DNA of 17,122 bases from JBDSEG01 sp039920165 (lineage in GTDB: Bacteria; Pseudomonadota; Gammaproteobacteria; Burkholderiales; Burkholderiaceae_C), in assembly GCA_039920165.1 (NCBI GenBank), contig JBDSEG010000290.1, positions 1 to 17,122 on the forward strand, in the 5' to 3' direction. Every line of letters starts with the position of its first letter. Within the stretch, counting starts at the first letter, position 1. The notes below the pieces were generated by a model. The model did no database searches, was not told the DNA's origin, and saw only the letters and a program-made list of their open reading frames with translations. Below are positions 1-7,996 of the stretch, piece by piece. The position numbers and the translations under genes are program-made.

Positions 1-369
1 GACCCGATCAACTGGTTTTTAAACGACCGGGATGACGTGCGATCTTCGTTCTATCTAGAAGATGTCGCTACTGAATTTCACATTCAGGGGCTGGAACTGG
101 ATTGGTGCTGTGTCGTGTGGGACGCCGACTTCCGTCACTCGGCATCCGGATGGCAGCACCACTCTTTTGTGGGGAACCGGTGGCAGCACATCCGCAAGGC
201 CGAGCGCCAAAACTATTTGAAGAACGCGTATCGCGTGCTCCTGACCCGCGCCAGGCAAGGCATGGTCATTGTGGTACCGGCGGGAGACGGCGACGACGCG
301 ACGCGAGAGGATGGGTTCTACGACGGCACGTTCGAGTACCTGCGGGGGACCGGGCTAACTTTGCTGTAG
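1..369 (+). CDS. DUF2075 / Schlafen-type P-loop helicase, C-terminal fragment
   Basis: The frame is open from base 1, so the gene begins outside the window; only the last 122 residues are present. Visible signatures of the DUF2075 (Schlafen group 3-like) superfamily 1 NTPase C-terminus are ATEFHIQGLELDW at fragment residues 23-35 and LKNAYRVLLTRARQGM at 73-88. The second corresponds to the helicase motif VI region with its arginine finger. The fragment ends FEYLRGTGL near the stop, as family members usually do. The Walker A and B motifs must lie upstream and cannot be checked. Members are predicted ATP-dependent nucleic-acid-remodelling enzymes of unclear role, some fused to nucleases or found in defence islands. 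The next gene is over 400 bases away, so no operon link is evident. Family call is firm; function is not. Confidence 0.85.
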   Translation, partial: DPINWFLNDRDDVRSSFYLEDVATEFHIQGLELDWCCVVWDADFRHSASGWQHHSFVGNRWQHIRKAERQNYLKNAYRVLLTRARQGMVIVVPAGDGDDATREDGFYDGTFEYLRGTGLTLL

Positions 370-793
370 TCACGCCCGGCCCACGGGCGACCCTGCGGCT
401 CAAAACGGCGGCCTCGACGGCGAGGAATTGTCGAGCGACACCGTACTCTGGGCCGCGCGCGCAGGACCCTGCCGAGGTGGCTGCCCATCTGTTAAGCCGG
501 CGGTCGCTTCGCGCTGTCGCACACGACGGCGTGCCAACGCGACGCAAAGTTGGGTCGTTGTCGGGCGTGTTGGTCAGGGCCACAGCCGCGCCGCGTGGAG
601 CAACCTCAGCGTGCGTTGCGATCCTTCCGTGAACGCAGTGCGGCACCGCCCGAATCATTCGCGCGGCCTGTGAAGCCGCGCCCGCTCTCGCTAGACTTGC
701 ATGACCTGTTTGCCCGACTGCAGCTTTGTCCGGCATGTGTTGCCCAGCGTGGCCGGCCGCGAGCAGCGTCCACGCGATCGAGCGGAGCGTGCG
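370..793. other. Non-coding stretch between helicase gene and three-gene cluster
   Basis: About 420 bases with no ORF that looks like a real protein; the frames open here are Arg/Ala/Pro-rich, as expected by chance in GC-rich DNA. Two small hairpins are visible: 374-388 (5-bp stem GCCCG/CGGGC), just after the helicase stop, and 661-681 (7-bp stem GCGCGGC/GCCGCGC with a 7-nt loop). Neither has a T-run. A promoter for the downstream cluster should lie here; TAGACT at 692-697 resembles a -10 box but has no convincing -35 partner. Confidence 0.5.
661..681. other. Inverted repeat upstream of the three-gene cluster
   Basis: A perfect 7-bp inverted repeat (GCGCGGC / GCCGCGC) with a 7-nt loop lies about 110 bases upstream of the first cluster gene. 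With no following T-run it is not a classical terminator. It could be an operator or chance in GC-rich DNA. Confidence 0.3.
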
Positions 794-2410
794 ATGGCGG
801 AGAAGAATCTCAGCGGGTCGGCGTGGAAGGCCTTTGCCAAGGGCAAGGGCTACAAGGATGCGCCGCTGCTGAAGGCGTTCGAAGTGCTCGAGAAGGCCGA
901 GAAAGGCCCGCCCGCAGCGCAGCTCGCAGCGCTGGACGAAGTGGATAAGCAGGCCGAGTTGCTGCGCAATCTGCACAAGGCCGACAAGGATCTGCTCGCC
1001 TGGCTGGCGGGCGTCGCCAAGTCGCTCGCGCTGGCACGCAACGCGGTCCCGGCCGAGGCGCCGGCGCCGAAGGCCGCGGCCGCACCGGCGCTCGATGCCA
1101 AGAGCCGCGCGCTGCTGTCAACGGCGATGCTGCCGCTGCTCGCGCAGGTGAAGAAGGGTGGCGCGATGCCCGTGGCGATCGCGCTGGCCAGCAAGGACGC
1201 CGCGGTGCTGATCTCGCGCCACGACATGGGGCCGACCGGTCGCAAGCTGCTGGCCGCGTACCTGGGCACGGGACCGGGCGTGAAGTTCATCGCCGGCGAG
1301 TGTGTGTTCGAGGAGAACGCGCATACCTTCGTCGTGAAGGCGGGCGCCGGCGGGCTGGCCAAACGGCTGCAGGCGGCGCTGCTGAAGCAGACCGGCCTGC
1401 GCCTGCGAGCGCTGCGCGTGCGCGGCGACGACCCGAACGATGTCGACCGCGACAGTGACGACGACGGCGCGACGCCCGAGGTCGGCAAGCCGGCCGGGGC
1501 TACATCGGTTGCCGCTGCTGCACCGTCGTCGTCGCCGACGGCGGCAAAGGGAGCGGCGCAGCCAACCGCGAAGGCGCCCGAGAAGACCGTCGAGAAGGCA
1601 TCGACCCAGTCCCCCGCCCAGCCATCGGCGCAAGCCAAGGCCGCCTACGACACGCGATTAGCCAAGCTGCTGGCGCGGCTGGCGCAGGCCGGGCGCAACC
1701 CGGTGGCCGACAGCCCCAAGGTGAAGGCGCTGCTCGCGTTCGCGCAGGGCAAGGCGCGCGAGTTGAACCACGCGGCCGCGCTGCTCGGCCTGGGCGAGGT
1801 CGAGAAGGCGCTGGATGCGGCGCCGCCCGCGTCGACATCCACACCCGCTGCCACACCGTCCAAGCCGACCGCCGAGCCGCTCGAGGACGCGCCGCGCAAG
1901 CTGGTCGATGGCAGCGCGCCGCCGGCCACTGCCCAGCCCGAGCCGCCCCGCAGCAAGCCCGATGCGAAGCCCGACGACAAGGCGCAAACGGCTGCGAAGC
2001 CCGCCTTCGATGAAGCCGCCTTCCGCCGCGAGTGGGCCGGCGTCAAGGGCGGCTGGCGCGATGCGCTCGAGACGGTCGACGCGCAGGTCGCGCAGCTTCA
2101 GACCGCGCTGCGCAAGCTCGGCGATAGCGAACTGACGGTCATCGCCGACAAGGGGCTGAACGGCATCACCGGCAATTTCAAGACGCCGGTGATCGTGGCC
2201 GTGATGGAAGTCGACAACGCGCGCGCAGAGGGCTTGAAGAAGGCGGCGCAGAAGGGCGTGCGCGCGGCCAAGGCCTTCGCGGCCTACCTCGCGAGCGAGG
2301 AGACGGTGCGCGTGACCGACGAAAACCCGTTTGGCGTGAAGATGACGATCCGGGCCAGCCTGGGCAAGGCGCTGACCGACATGCAGACGCTGCTGGCACC
2401 GCTGGCCTGA
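794..2410 (+). CDS. Uncharacterised Ala/Lys-rich multidomain protein (cluster gene 1)
   Basis: Not recognised as a named family. The 538-aa protein has no signal peptide or membrane segment, so it is probably cytoplasmic or exported by a specialised system. Visible layout: helical N-terminus (1-85, with WKAFAKGKGY at 11-20); a compact predicted alpha/beta segment (100-212); an acidic Asp-rich stretch (212-225, DPNDVDRDSDDDG); an Ala/Pro/Thr linker (225-280); a helical hairpin (282-342); a second Pro/Ala linker (343-403); and a C-terminal domain (405-538) with WRDALETVDAQVAQLQTAL and the ADKGLNGITG motif. ATG 794 was chosen over an in-frame ATG at 701 because GGAG lies about 6 nt upstream and the earlier 31 residues are Arg/Cys-rich and unlike the rest. 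It is followed 43 bases later by a second gene of similar composition. Coding call is firm; function unknown. Confidence 0.85.
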   Translation: MAEKNLSGSAWKAFAKGKGYKDAPLLKAFEVLEKAEKGPPAAQLAALDEVDKQAELLRNLHKADKDLLAWLAGVAKSLALARNAVPAEAPAPKAAAAPALDAKSRALLSTAMLPLLAQVKKGGAMPVAIALASKDAAVLISRHDMGPTGRKLLAAYLGTGPGVKFIAGECVFEENAHTFVVKAGAGGLAKRLQAALLKQTGLRLRALRVRGDDPNDVDRDSDDDGATPEVGKPAGATSVAAAAPSSSPTAAKGAAQPTAKAPEKTVEKASTQSPAQPSAQAKAAYDTRLAKLLARLAQAGRNPVADSPKVKALLAFAQGKARELNHAAALLGLGEVEKALDAAPPASTSTPAATPSKPTAEPLEDAPRKLVDGSAPPATAQPEPPRSKPDAKPDDKAQTAAKPAFDEAAFRREWAGVKGGWRDALETVDAQVAQLQTALRKLGDSELTVIADKGLNGITGNFKTPVIVAVMEVDNARAEGLKKAAQKGVRAAKAFAAYLASEETVRVTDENPFGVKMTIRASLGKALTDMQTLLAPLA

Positions 2411-2453
2411 ACTGACGTGGCGCTCGGCAGTGGCCGAGCAACCAAGGACTGTC

Positions 2454-4472
2454 ATGACCCAATTCACCGAGTTCAAGACCGCATTCAAGGCCAAGGCCGA
2501 GAAGAGCTCGCGCAAGAAGTTCGAGGGCCGCGAGACGAGCTTGGCCGACCAGCTCGACCAGTTGCGCGCCGCGCGCACGACGCTGCAGTTCTTCGTCAAG
2601 AACGGCCACCAGCGCGCGCCCGCTCGCGTGGCCGATGCCGACGGGATGCTCAAGGGACTGGTCAAGGAGCTGATCGCCGCGCAGGCCCTGGGCGCCAGCG
2701 GAGACTACGAAGAAGCGTACGAGCTGCTCGGCCCGGCGAAGGTGAATGCCGAGAAGGCGCTTGCCTATGTGGTCGCGGCGCGCGACGAGCTGCTCTACCA
2801 GGACCCTAAGAACCTGATCGCGTGCGAGATGGCCGACGACTGGCAAGGCCCGCCGCCCAAGGTGCATCCGGCCAGCATCAAGGGTTTCGACGCGCTCGAC
2901 GACGCCGCCGCCGTGAAGGCGTTTCGCGTCGTCGGCAGCAAGATCAACGACGGCAAGAAGCTGCTCGACCGGTTGCTGACCGACCCTGAGTACGCGAGCG
3001 ACCCGGCCGTCGTGCCCGAGCTGAAGGACGTGACCGACCTGATGTGGTTCCTGCGGAACAAGGCCGAGGAATCGGCTGGCGCGGCGTTCGAGAAGGGCGC
3101 GCTGTCGATCCCCGACGATGGCAATCTGTTGCGCGGCTACCTCGACCGCTGCCAGGAGGTCTACAACCGCTTCTCCAGCCACATCAAGGCGCAGCAGGAC
3201 AAGGTCGGCGGCTCGGCGCGCGCGGTCGACGCTTACGAGGGCGATATCCAGACCAACCCCGACGGGCTGCTGCCCTACAGCATGAACACGATGCTGGTGC
3301 AGTCGCTGCAGATGGAGGGCAGCGGCGAGCAGCGCCTGTATATCAAGCTCGAGACCGAAGGCTCGCGCTATGGTGCTGCCACCGGCGGCGCGGCGATGGG
3401 CGGCATGCTGCGCGCCACCGACAAGGGCAAGCGCAAGGCGCTCGAGGTCGACCCGGCGCTGCAGAAGATGCGCGCCGATGTCGATGCGGCCACGCTGCCG
3501 GCCAGTCGCGCGGCGTTGCCGGCGGACATGGAGCGCACCATCGAGCACGGCAAGAACCTCGGCAAGATGATGGTGGGCATGGCGCACCACGGCAAGCTCA
3601 AGGGCTTCAAGCGTTTTGCCGAGGATGCGATCGACGGCAAGAAGGCTGACTTCGTCAAGGACTCGCCGTATGCGGCCATCGTCAAGGCGGTCGAGGCCTT
3701 CAAGGCGCCGACGCTCATGGCCATCGTGACCCACGGCAACTACAAGGCCGAGATCAACCAGATGGTCGACAACCTCGAGCGCCTGACCGCCGCCGACGTG
3801 AGCGAGGCGATCGTCGGCGGCGTCGAACCGACCCGCGCGATGGTCGCCGCGGTCGAGGACGGCATCGCGTCCTTCACGAAGTTTCTCGAAGACCACGGCA
3901 TGGCGCAGGACAAGGAGAGCCGCGTCGGCTCCGAGGTGGTGCTGTCGGCCGATTTCCTCAAGCCGGCCGGCGTCGACAGCGCGTCCATCACTGCTGAGAT
4001 GAAGGCCCGGCGCAAGGAGCTGCGAGGGCGCAACCCCGACGAGCTGTCGGCGCAGCGGCTGCAGGGCCTGATCGATACCGCCTTGCGCAGCATGGCGCGG
4101 GCCAAGAATTTCCTCAAGGACGCGACCGTGCAGGCCGCGGCCGAGGCGCTGCAGACCGAGGTCGCCGCGGCGCGCAAGCAGATCGTCGACCTGAAGCGCT
4201 TCGATGCCCGCTGGGCGCGCGAGCGCCTCGCCAAGCACAAGGCATTGCTCGAAAAGCGCATGGCCGAATTCGACGCCGATACGCTCAAGCTGAGCGCGCG
4301 CCGAGCCCAGAAGGTCTACGACGAGGCGATGTGCAGCGCCTTCGAGGTGCGCCAGATGGCGCATCTGCAAGGCGAGTCGGCGGTCGTTCGCGCGGTCGAC
4401 GAGGTGGCCGCGCTGGCCGAGGATTTCATCGAGGTCATCGACGCGCTGGAGCAGCGGGCGAAGACGGTCTGA
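2454..4472 (+). CDS. Uncharacterised large helical protein (cluster gene 2)
   Basis: Not recognised. 672 aa, no signal peptide or membrane segment. The N-terminus (1-120) is charged and helical, beginning MTQFTEFKTAFKAKAEK, with FKTAFK recalling the start of the third cluster protein. Residues 145-250 are helical. A central part (about 262-430) looks like a folded domain: LPYSMNTMLVQSLQMEG, then RLYIKLETEGSRYG (294-307), a Gly/Met-rich loop (308-319), and HGKNLGKMMVGMAHHGKLKGF (365-385), rich in His/Met/Lys. The C-terminal third (510-672) is long, heptad-like and probably coiled coil. ATG 2454 has AAGG at 2444-2447; an in-frame GTG at 2430 lacks a good site. The central block is the place to look for an activity, but no catalytic motif can be named. 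Confidence 0.85.
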   Translation: MTQFTEFKTAFKAKAEKSSRKKFEGRETSLADQLDQLRAARTTLQFFVKNGHQRAPARVADADGMLKGLVKELIAAQALGASGDYEEAYELLGPAKVNAEKALAYVVAARDELLYQDPKNLIACEMADDWQGPPPKVHPASIKGFDALDDAAAVKAFRVVGSKINDGKKLLDRLLTDPEYASDPAVVPELKDVTDLMWFLRNKAEESAGAAFEKGALSIPDDGNLLRGYLDRCQEVYNRFSSHIKAQQDKVGGSARAVDAYEGDIQTNPDGLLPYSMNTMLVQSLQMEGSGEQRLYIKLETEGSRYGAATGGAAMGGMLRATDKGKRKALEVDPALQKMRADVDAATLPASRAALPADMERTIEHGKNLGKMMVGMAHHGKLKGFKRFAEDAIDGKKADFVKDSPYAAIVKAVEAFKAPTLMAIVTHGNYKAEINQMVDNLERLTAADVSEAIVGGVEPTRAMVAAVEDGIASFTKFLEDHGMAQDKESRVGSEVVLSADFLKPAGVDSASITAEMKARRKELRGRNPDELSAQRLQGLIDTALRSMARAKNFLKDATVQAAAEALQTEVAAARKQIVDLKRFDARWARERLAKHKALLEKRMAEFDADTLKLSARRAQKVYDEAMCSAFEVRQMAHLQGESAVVRAVDEVAALAEDFIEVIDALEQRAKTV

Positions 4473-4523
4473 ATATTTTTTCCCCACCCACTCGCAACGT
4501 TCACAAAGACAAAGGGCATAGCC

Positions 4524-5840
4524 ATGACGACGTTCAAGGAAGACTGGAAGACAGCGAAGACGGCCTTCACGACCGCGACCCAGAAGAAGAAACCTTCGGC
4601 CACCCTGCTGGGCGTTTTCGACAAGGGCACCGGCATCTCGTCGGCGCTTGAAAGCGCCGACAAGGCCAAGACCGCGGGCGACTTCCAGAAGGCGATGGTG
4701 GCCTTCCGCAAGGCCTTCGACGATTACGTCAAGACGCTGGACAAGGCGGTCGCCGACCCCAAGGTGACGCCGATCGCCGACAAGACCGTCTACGCGGGCG
4801 AGGTCAAGAAGCTGAAGACCGCGCTGGAGGCGATCTTCAAGTCGGCCGGCCTGACCATGCAGTCGCTCATCGATGCGGCGACCACGACCAAGACCAAGAT
4901 CGATCCGGTCGAGGTGAGGAAGCAGGCCGAGGCGAAGAAGAAGGCCGAGGAGGACAAGGTCAAGGCCGATGCCGCCGACAAGGCCTACACGCTGCACGTC
5001 GCCAAGCGCAATGCGCTGGCGCAGGGCCTCACGAAGACGCTGGCGGGCTATTCGGCCAAGGGCGTCGAGGCCGCCGCCGCCAGCGCGATCAAGCAGGCGG
5101 CTGCCGCCAAGACAGCCAAGGCCGCGCGCGACGCGATGGGCGCCGACGTGGCGGCCGGCACCGCCGAGCGCTTCGCCGAGCAGGCGGCCAGCCTGCTCAC
5201 CGAGATCGGCAACGACTGGAAGGTGCGCAGCGTGAACCCGGACATGATCGCGCTGCGCCTGAACCCGCCCGGCGTCGACTTGGTGGCTCCCGACAAGAAG
5301 AAGCTGGGCGAGCAGGCCTGGGCCGCGACCGAGAAGGTGCAGCGCGATACCAACGCCTACCTGGCCAAGCTGCGCTCGCTGGTCGTGGAGGCGACTGCCG
5401 CCGCGGAGTCGACTAGCTCCATGCGCCTGGCCGGCCCGACGCCCGCCGCCCTGCTCAAGCGCGTGGCGGACATCAAGACCCGGCTCGACGCGATGGCGGA
5501 GGGTTCGGTCTTCTCCAAGCTTGACGCCAAGGTCGAGGGCGTGCGGCGGATGCAGAAGGGCTATGCAGAGCAGGCCACCGTGATCCCGGCGATGAAGACG
5601 CAGTGGAGCAACCTGAAGGGCGAGCACGAGAACGCGCTGGTGCAGACCGGCCACGCCATCAAGGAACTGAGCGAGACGCACAACCGGCTGAAGGCGATCC
5701 CGCAGGACGACAAGGGCGTCGTTACCGCCAGTGCTGCGGCGCTGCAGGCGCTGATGACGGTGCGCAAGATGGCCGAGCACTACTCGAAGGAAGGCACCCT
5801 GCTGGTCAAGGAGCTGGACACCTACCTGGCCAAGACCTGA
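4524..5840 (+). CDS. Uncharacterised Lys/Ala-rich helical protein (cluster gene 3)
   Basis: Not recognised. 438 aa, almost entirely predicted helix, without signal peptide or membrane segment. It starts MTTFKEDWKTAKTAF; residues 20-80 resemble the N-terminus of cluster protein 1 in spacing (Lys-rich start, a KG-containing turn, then two helices). Residues 128-205 are a highly charged then Ala-rich helix (KKKAEEDKVKADAADKAY), probably coiled coil. A short region (228-252, GNDWKVRSVNPDMIALRLNP) is the only part that looks like beta structure. The C-terminal 180 residues are again helical. AGGG at 4513-4516 lies 7 nt before the ATG. The gap from gene 2 is 51 bases and contains a T-run (TTTTTT) but no clear stem, so read-through is likely. 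Probably last gene of the operon, since a hairpin follows the stop. Structural or scaffold role is only a guess. Confidence 0.85.
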   Translation: MTTFKEDWKTAKTAFTTATQKKKPSATLLGVFDKGTGISSALESADKAKTAGDFQKAMVAFRKAFDDYVKTLDKAVADPKVTPIADKTVYAGEVKKLKTALEAIFKSAGLTMQSLIDAATTTKTKIDPVEVRKQAEAKKKAEEDKVKADAADKAYTLHVAKRNALAQGLTKTLAGYSAKGVEAAAASAIKQAAAAKTAKAARDAMGADVAAGTAERFAEQAASLLTEIGNDWKVRSVNPDMIALRLNPPGVDLVAPDKKKLGEQAWAATEKVQRDTNAYLAKLRSLVVEATAAAESTSSMRLAGPTPAALLKRVADIKTRLDAMAEGSVFSKLDAKVEGVRRMQKGYAEQATVIPAMKTQWSNLKGEHENALVQTGHAIKELSETHNRLKAIPQDDKGVVTASAAALQALMTVRKMAEHYSKEGTLLVKELDTYLAKT

Positions 5841-5855
5841 AGTCGACGTTCGGTC

Positions 5856-5883
5856 CGCATCGGCCGTCGCGTCGGCCGATGCG
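5856..5883. terminator. Perfect 10-bp hairpin between convergent genes
   Basis: CGCATCGGCC and GGCCGATGCG form a perfect 10-bp stem around an 8-nt loop. It sits in the 45-base gap between the stop of the third cluster gene and the stop of the convergent hydrolase gene, where a bidirectional terminator would be expected. No T-run follows on either strand, so it may protect 3' ends or act with other factors. Confidence 0.55.
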
Positions 5884-5885
5884 TC

Positions 5886-6704
5886 TCAGCGCATCGCTGC
5901 GCCGCCTTCGAGCGTCTTCACGAACCGGGCGATCTCGGCATTCACCACCTCGGGATGCGTCACCGGGCCCATGTGCCCGAGTCGCTCGAATGCCGCCTCC
6001 CGAACATGACGCAGCGCCGGCACAAGAACGCGTGCGACGCCGTGCGCCGACGCGGTGGACCGCCCGCCGGTCATGTACAGCACGGGGATGTCGAGCGCGG
6101 CGAAGGCGTACAGCGGCGTGGGCTCTGTCGTGAGGGCATGGGCCCAGCGGCGGACGTTGACGATGCTGTCGCGAATGGCCGGCTGGCGCGCCTCGGGCGT
6201 GCGGGCCCAGCTGCCCTCGCCCATCCAGTAGTCGATGAAGGCTCGCGCGGCTGCGTCACGGTCGCCTTCGTCGAGCGCCCTGCTGGCCGCCGCCACCGCG
6301 CCGCGGATGCCGTCGGCGTCGTTGGGCGGTGGCGCCTTCGCATCGATCAGCGCGAACAGCGTGGGCTCGTACAACACGAGCGCGCGCACCTGCGCCGGCC
6401 GTTCGACGGCGGCGATGAGCGCCACCGCAGCGCCGTAGGAATGGCCGACCAGCACGGCCGGCGGCAGCGCCGGATCGAGCAGACCGTCGATCTGGTCGAG
6501 CTCATCGCGCAGCGTGATGACGCGGTCGCTCGGCCACTCGGGGCTCTTGCCGGCGCCCCAGGCGTCGGGCGCGAGGACGTGGTGGTCCGCGGAGAGGAGG
6601 TCCATCAGCCCGCGCCACTGCGTCGAGGCACTGGCGTTCGCGTGCAGGCAGATGACGCGCGGGCCGGCGCCGGCTTCGCGCACATGGGGTTGGGCTCGGT
6701 TCAT
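5886..6704 (-). CDS. Alpha/beta-fold hydrolase
   Basis: 272 aa, typical length for a single-domain alpha/beta hydrolase. The oxyanion-strand motif is VICLHANAS (17-25, HA instead of the common HG), followed by the VLAPDAWGAGKS loop (43-54). The nucleophile elbow is GHSYG with Ser89, and the catalytic His is probably His244 in RLGHMGP. The usual acid after strand 7 is not obvious (YMTGGRST instead of a G-x-D pattern); Glu113 in LVLYEPT, after strand 6, could replace it. Cap region about 115-190. No signal peptide, so cytoplasmic. Substrate cannot be told. It lies 62 bases downstream of the CoA transferase gene on the same strand, so both may be co-transcribed and act on related acyl or ester compounds. 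No strong ribosome binding site is seen before the ATG. Confidence 0.85.
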   Translation of the reverse strand: MNRAQPHVREAGAGPRVICLHANASASTQWRGLMDLLSADHHVLAPDAWGAGKSPEWPSDRVITLRDELDQIDGLLDPALPPAVLVGHSYGAAVALIAAVERPAQVRALVLYEPTLFALIDAKAPPPNDADGIRGAVAAASRALDEGDRDAAARAFIDYWMGEGSWARTPEARQPAIRDSIVNVRRWAHALTTEPTPLYAFAALDIPVLYMTGGRSTASAHGVARVLVPALRHVREAAFERLGHMGPVTHPEVVNAEIARFVKTLEGGAAMR

Positions 6705-6766
6705 GGGGCGAATCTAGAGGGCCCGGCGCGCTGGCGCAAGCGTTGCGCGGTCCACCGCGGGCGCGT

Positions 6767-7996
6767 CTATGCGAGCGCCGGGCCGACCACGCCCGCCGCG
6801 CGAAGTGCCTCGACCTCTTCGCGCGAGTGCCCCAGTGAGTGCAAGATCGCCTCGGTCTGCGCGCCGAGTGCCGGGGGCCCGCTGCGCAGCGGCAGGCGCT
6901 CCCCATCGAGCGTCAGCGGCAGCAAGGCGGTGCGCGTCTCGACGCCGCGCCGGGCGCCGCTCGCATCGGCGGGCACCTGCACCGGCGCGAGTCCGCCGGT
7001 GGCCAGCAGGTGCGGGTCGTCGAACAGGTCCTGCGGGCGTGTGATCGGCGCGAAGGGCAGCCCGTTGCGTTCGAAGCGCGAACCCAGCTCGTCGGCGCCA
7101 AGAGTGCCGAAGCGCTCGCGCAGCAAAGGCAGCAGCCACGGCCTGGCCTGCACGCGCTCGTTGTTGCTCGCCAGCCGCGCATCGCTTTGCAGATCGGCGA
7201 AGCCGAACTCGCTGCACATGAGCGCCCACTGCGTATCGCTCACCACGGCCAGGAAGATCTGTACGCCGTCCTTGACCGTGAACACGTCGTAGACGGCCCA
7301 GGCGCTGATGCGGCTGGGCATCGGTGCGGCGGGCTGGCCGGTGACGGCGAACTGCATCATGTGCTGGGCGACCAGGAAGACGTTGTTCTCGAACAGCGCG
7401 CTCTGGACGTGCCGGCCGCGGCCGGTGCCGCTCTTGGCGTCGTCGCGCTGGCGCAGCGCGGCGAGCACGCCGATGGCGCCGAACATGCCGCCCATGATGT
7501 CGTTCACGCTCGCACCGGCGCGCAGCGGACGCCCTTCGGGGCCGGTCATGTAGGCGAGGCCGCCCATCATCTGAACCACCTCGTCGAGCGCGGTACGGTG
7601 GTCGTACGGGCCGGGCAAAAAGCCCTTGTGCGAGACGTAGACGAGGCGCGGGTTCAGCGTGGCCAGCGCGTCAGCGCCGAAGCCGAGCGCATCCATCGTG
7701 CCGGACTTGAAGTTCTCGCAGAAGACATCGGCGCCCGCGACGAGTTTCAGGACGATCTCGCGCCCGCGCGGGTCGTTGACATCGACCGCGATGCTCTGCT
7801 TGTTGCGGTTGAACATCGGGAAAAAACCGGCACCCGATCCCTGCAGCCGGCGCGTGCCGTCGCCCGCCAGCGGCTCGACCTTGATGACCTCGGCGCCGAG
7901 GTCGGCCAGGATCAGCCCGCAGCTCGGGCCCATCACCATGTGGGTCAGCTCGATGACGCGGACGCCGGCGAGCGGAAGGGTCGGGGCGCTGTGCAT
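6767..7996 (-). CDS. Family III (CaiB/BaiF-type) CoA transferase
   Basis: 409 aa, the usual length of family III CoA transferases (CaiB/BaiF/Frc type), which move CoA between carboxylic acids through an aspartyl-CoA thioester. Seen: N-terminal LAGVRVIELTHMVMGPSCG with ADLGAEVIKVEP (31-42); RNKQSIAVDVNDPRG (64-78); CENFKSGTMDALGFG (93-107); and GASVNDIMGG (161-170), where Asp166 matches the catalytic Asp of the family. The C-terminus keeps NGLPFAPI and DDPHLLATGG. Cytoplasmic, presumably homodimeric with interlocked chains as known for the family. The acid and CoA donor cannot be predicted. It is the first gene of a minus-strand pair with the alpha/beta hydrolase and is divergent from the DUF4864 gene. 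The ATG has only a weak ribosome binding site. Confidence 0.93.
   Translation of the reverse strand: MHSAPTLPLAGVRVIELTHMVMGPSCGLILADLGAEVIKVEPLAGDGTRRLQGSGAGFFPMFNRNKQSIAVDVNDPRGREIVLKLVAGADVFCENFKSGTMDALGFGADALATLNPRLVYVSHKGFLPGPYDHRTALDEVVQMMGGLAYMTGPEGRPLRAGASVNDIMGGMFGAIGVLAALRQRDDAKSGTGRGRHVQSALFENNVFLVAQHMMQFAVTGQPAAPMPSRISAWAVYDVFTVKDGVQIFLAVVSDTQWALMCSEFGFADLQSDARLASNNERVQARPWLLPLLRERFGTLGADELGSRFERNGLPFAPITRPQDLFDDPHLLATGGLAPVQVPADASGARRGVETRTALLPLTLDGERLPLRSGPPALGAQTEAILHSLGHSREEVEALRAAGVVGPALA

Noticed and set aside
701..793. N-terminal extension of cluster gene 1 to ATG 701
   Set aside because: The extra 31 residues are Arg/Cys-rich, lack a ribosome binding site and differ from the remaining protein; ATG 794 has GGAG at the right distance.
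4473..4523. Rho-independent terminator at the T-run between cluster genes 2 and 3
   Set aside because: No stem of useful length precedes the TTTTTT, and gene 3 follows closely with its own ribosome binding site.
2178..5780. A 1200-codon antisense open frame on the minus strand across cluster genes 2 and 3
   Set aside because: Its composition (His/Arg/Leu/Gly-rich) is the mirror of GC-biased codons in the + strand genes, it has no domain, and both + strand genes have proper starts and ribosome binding sites.
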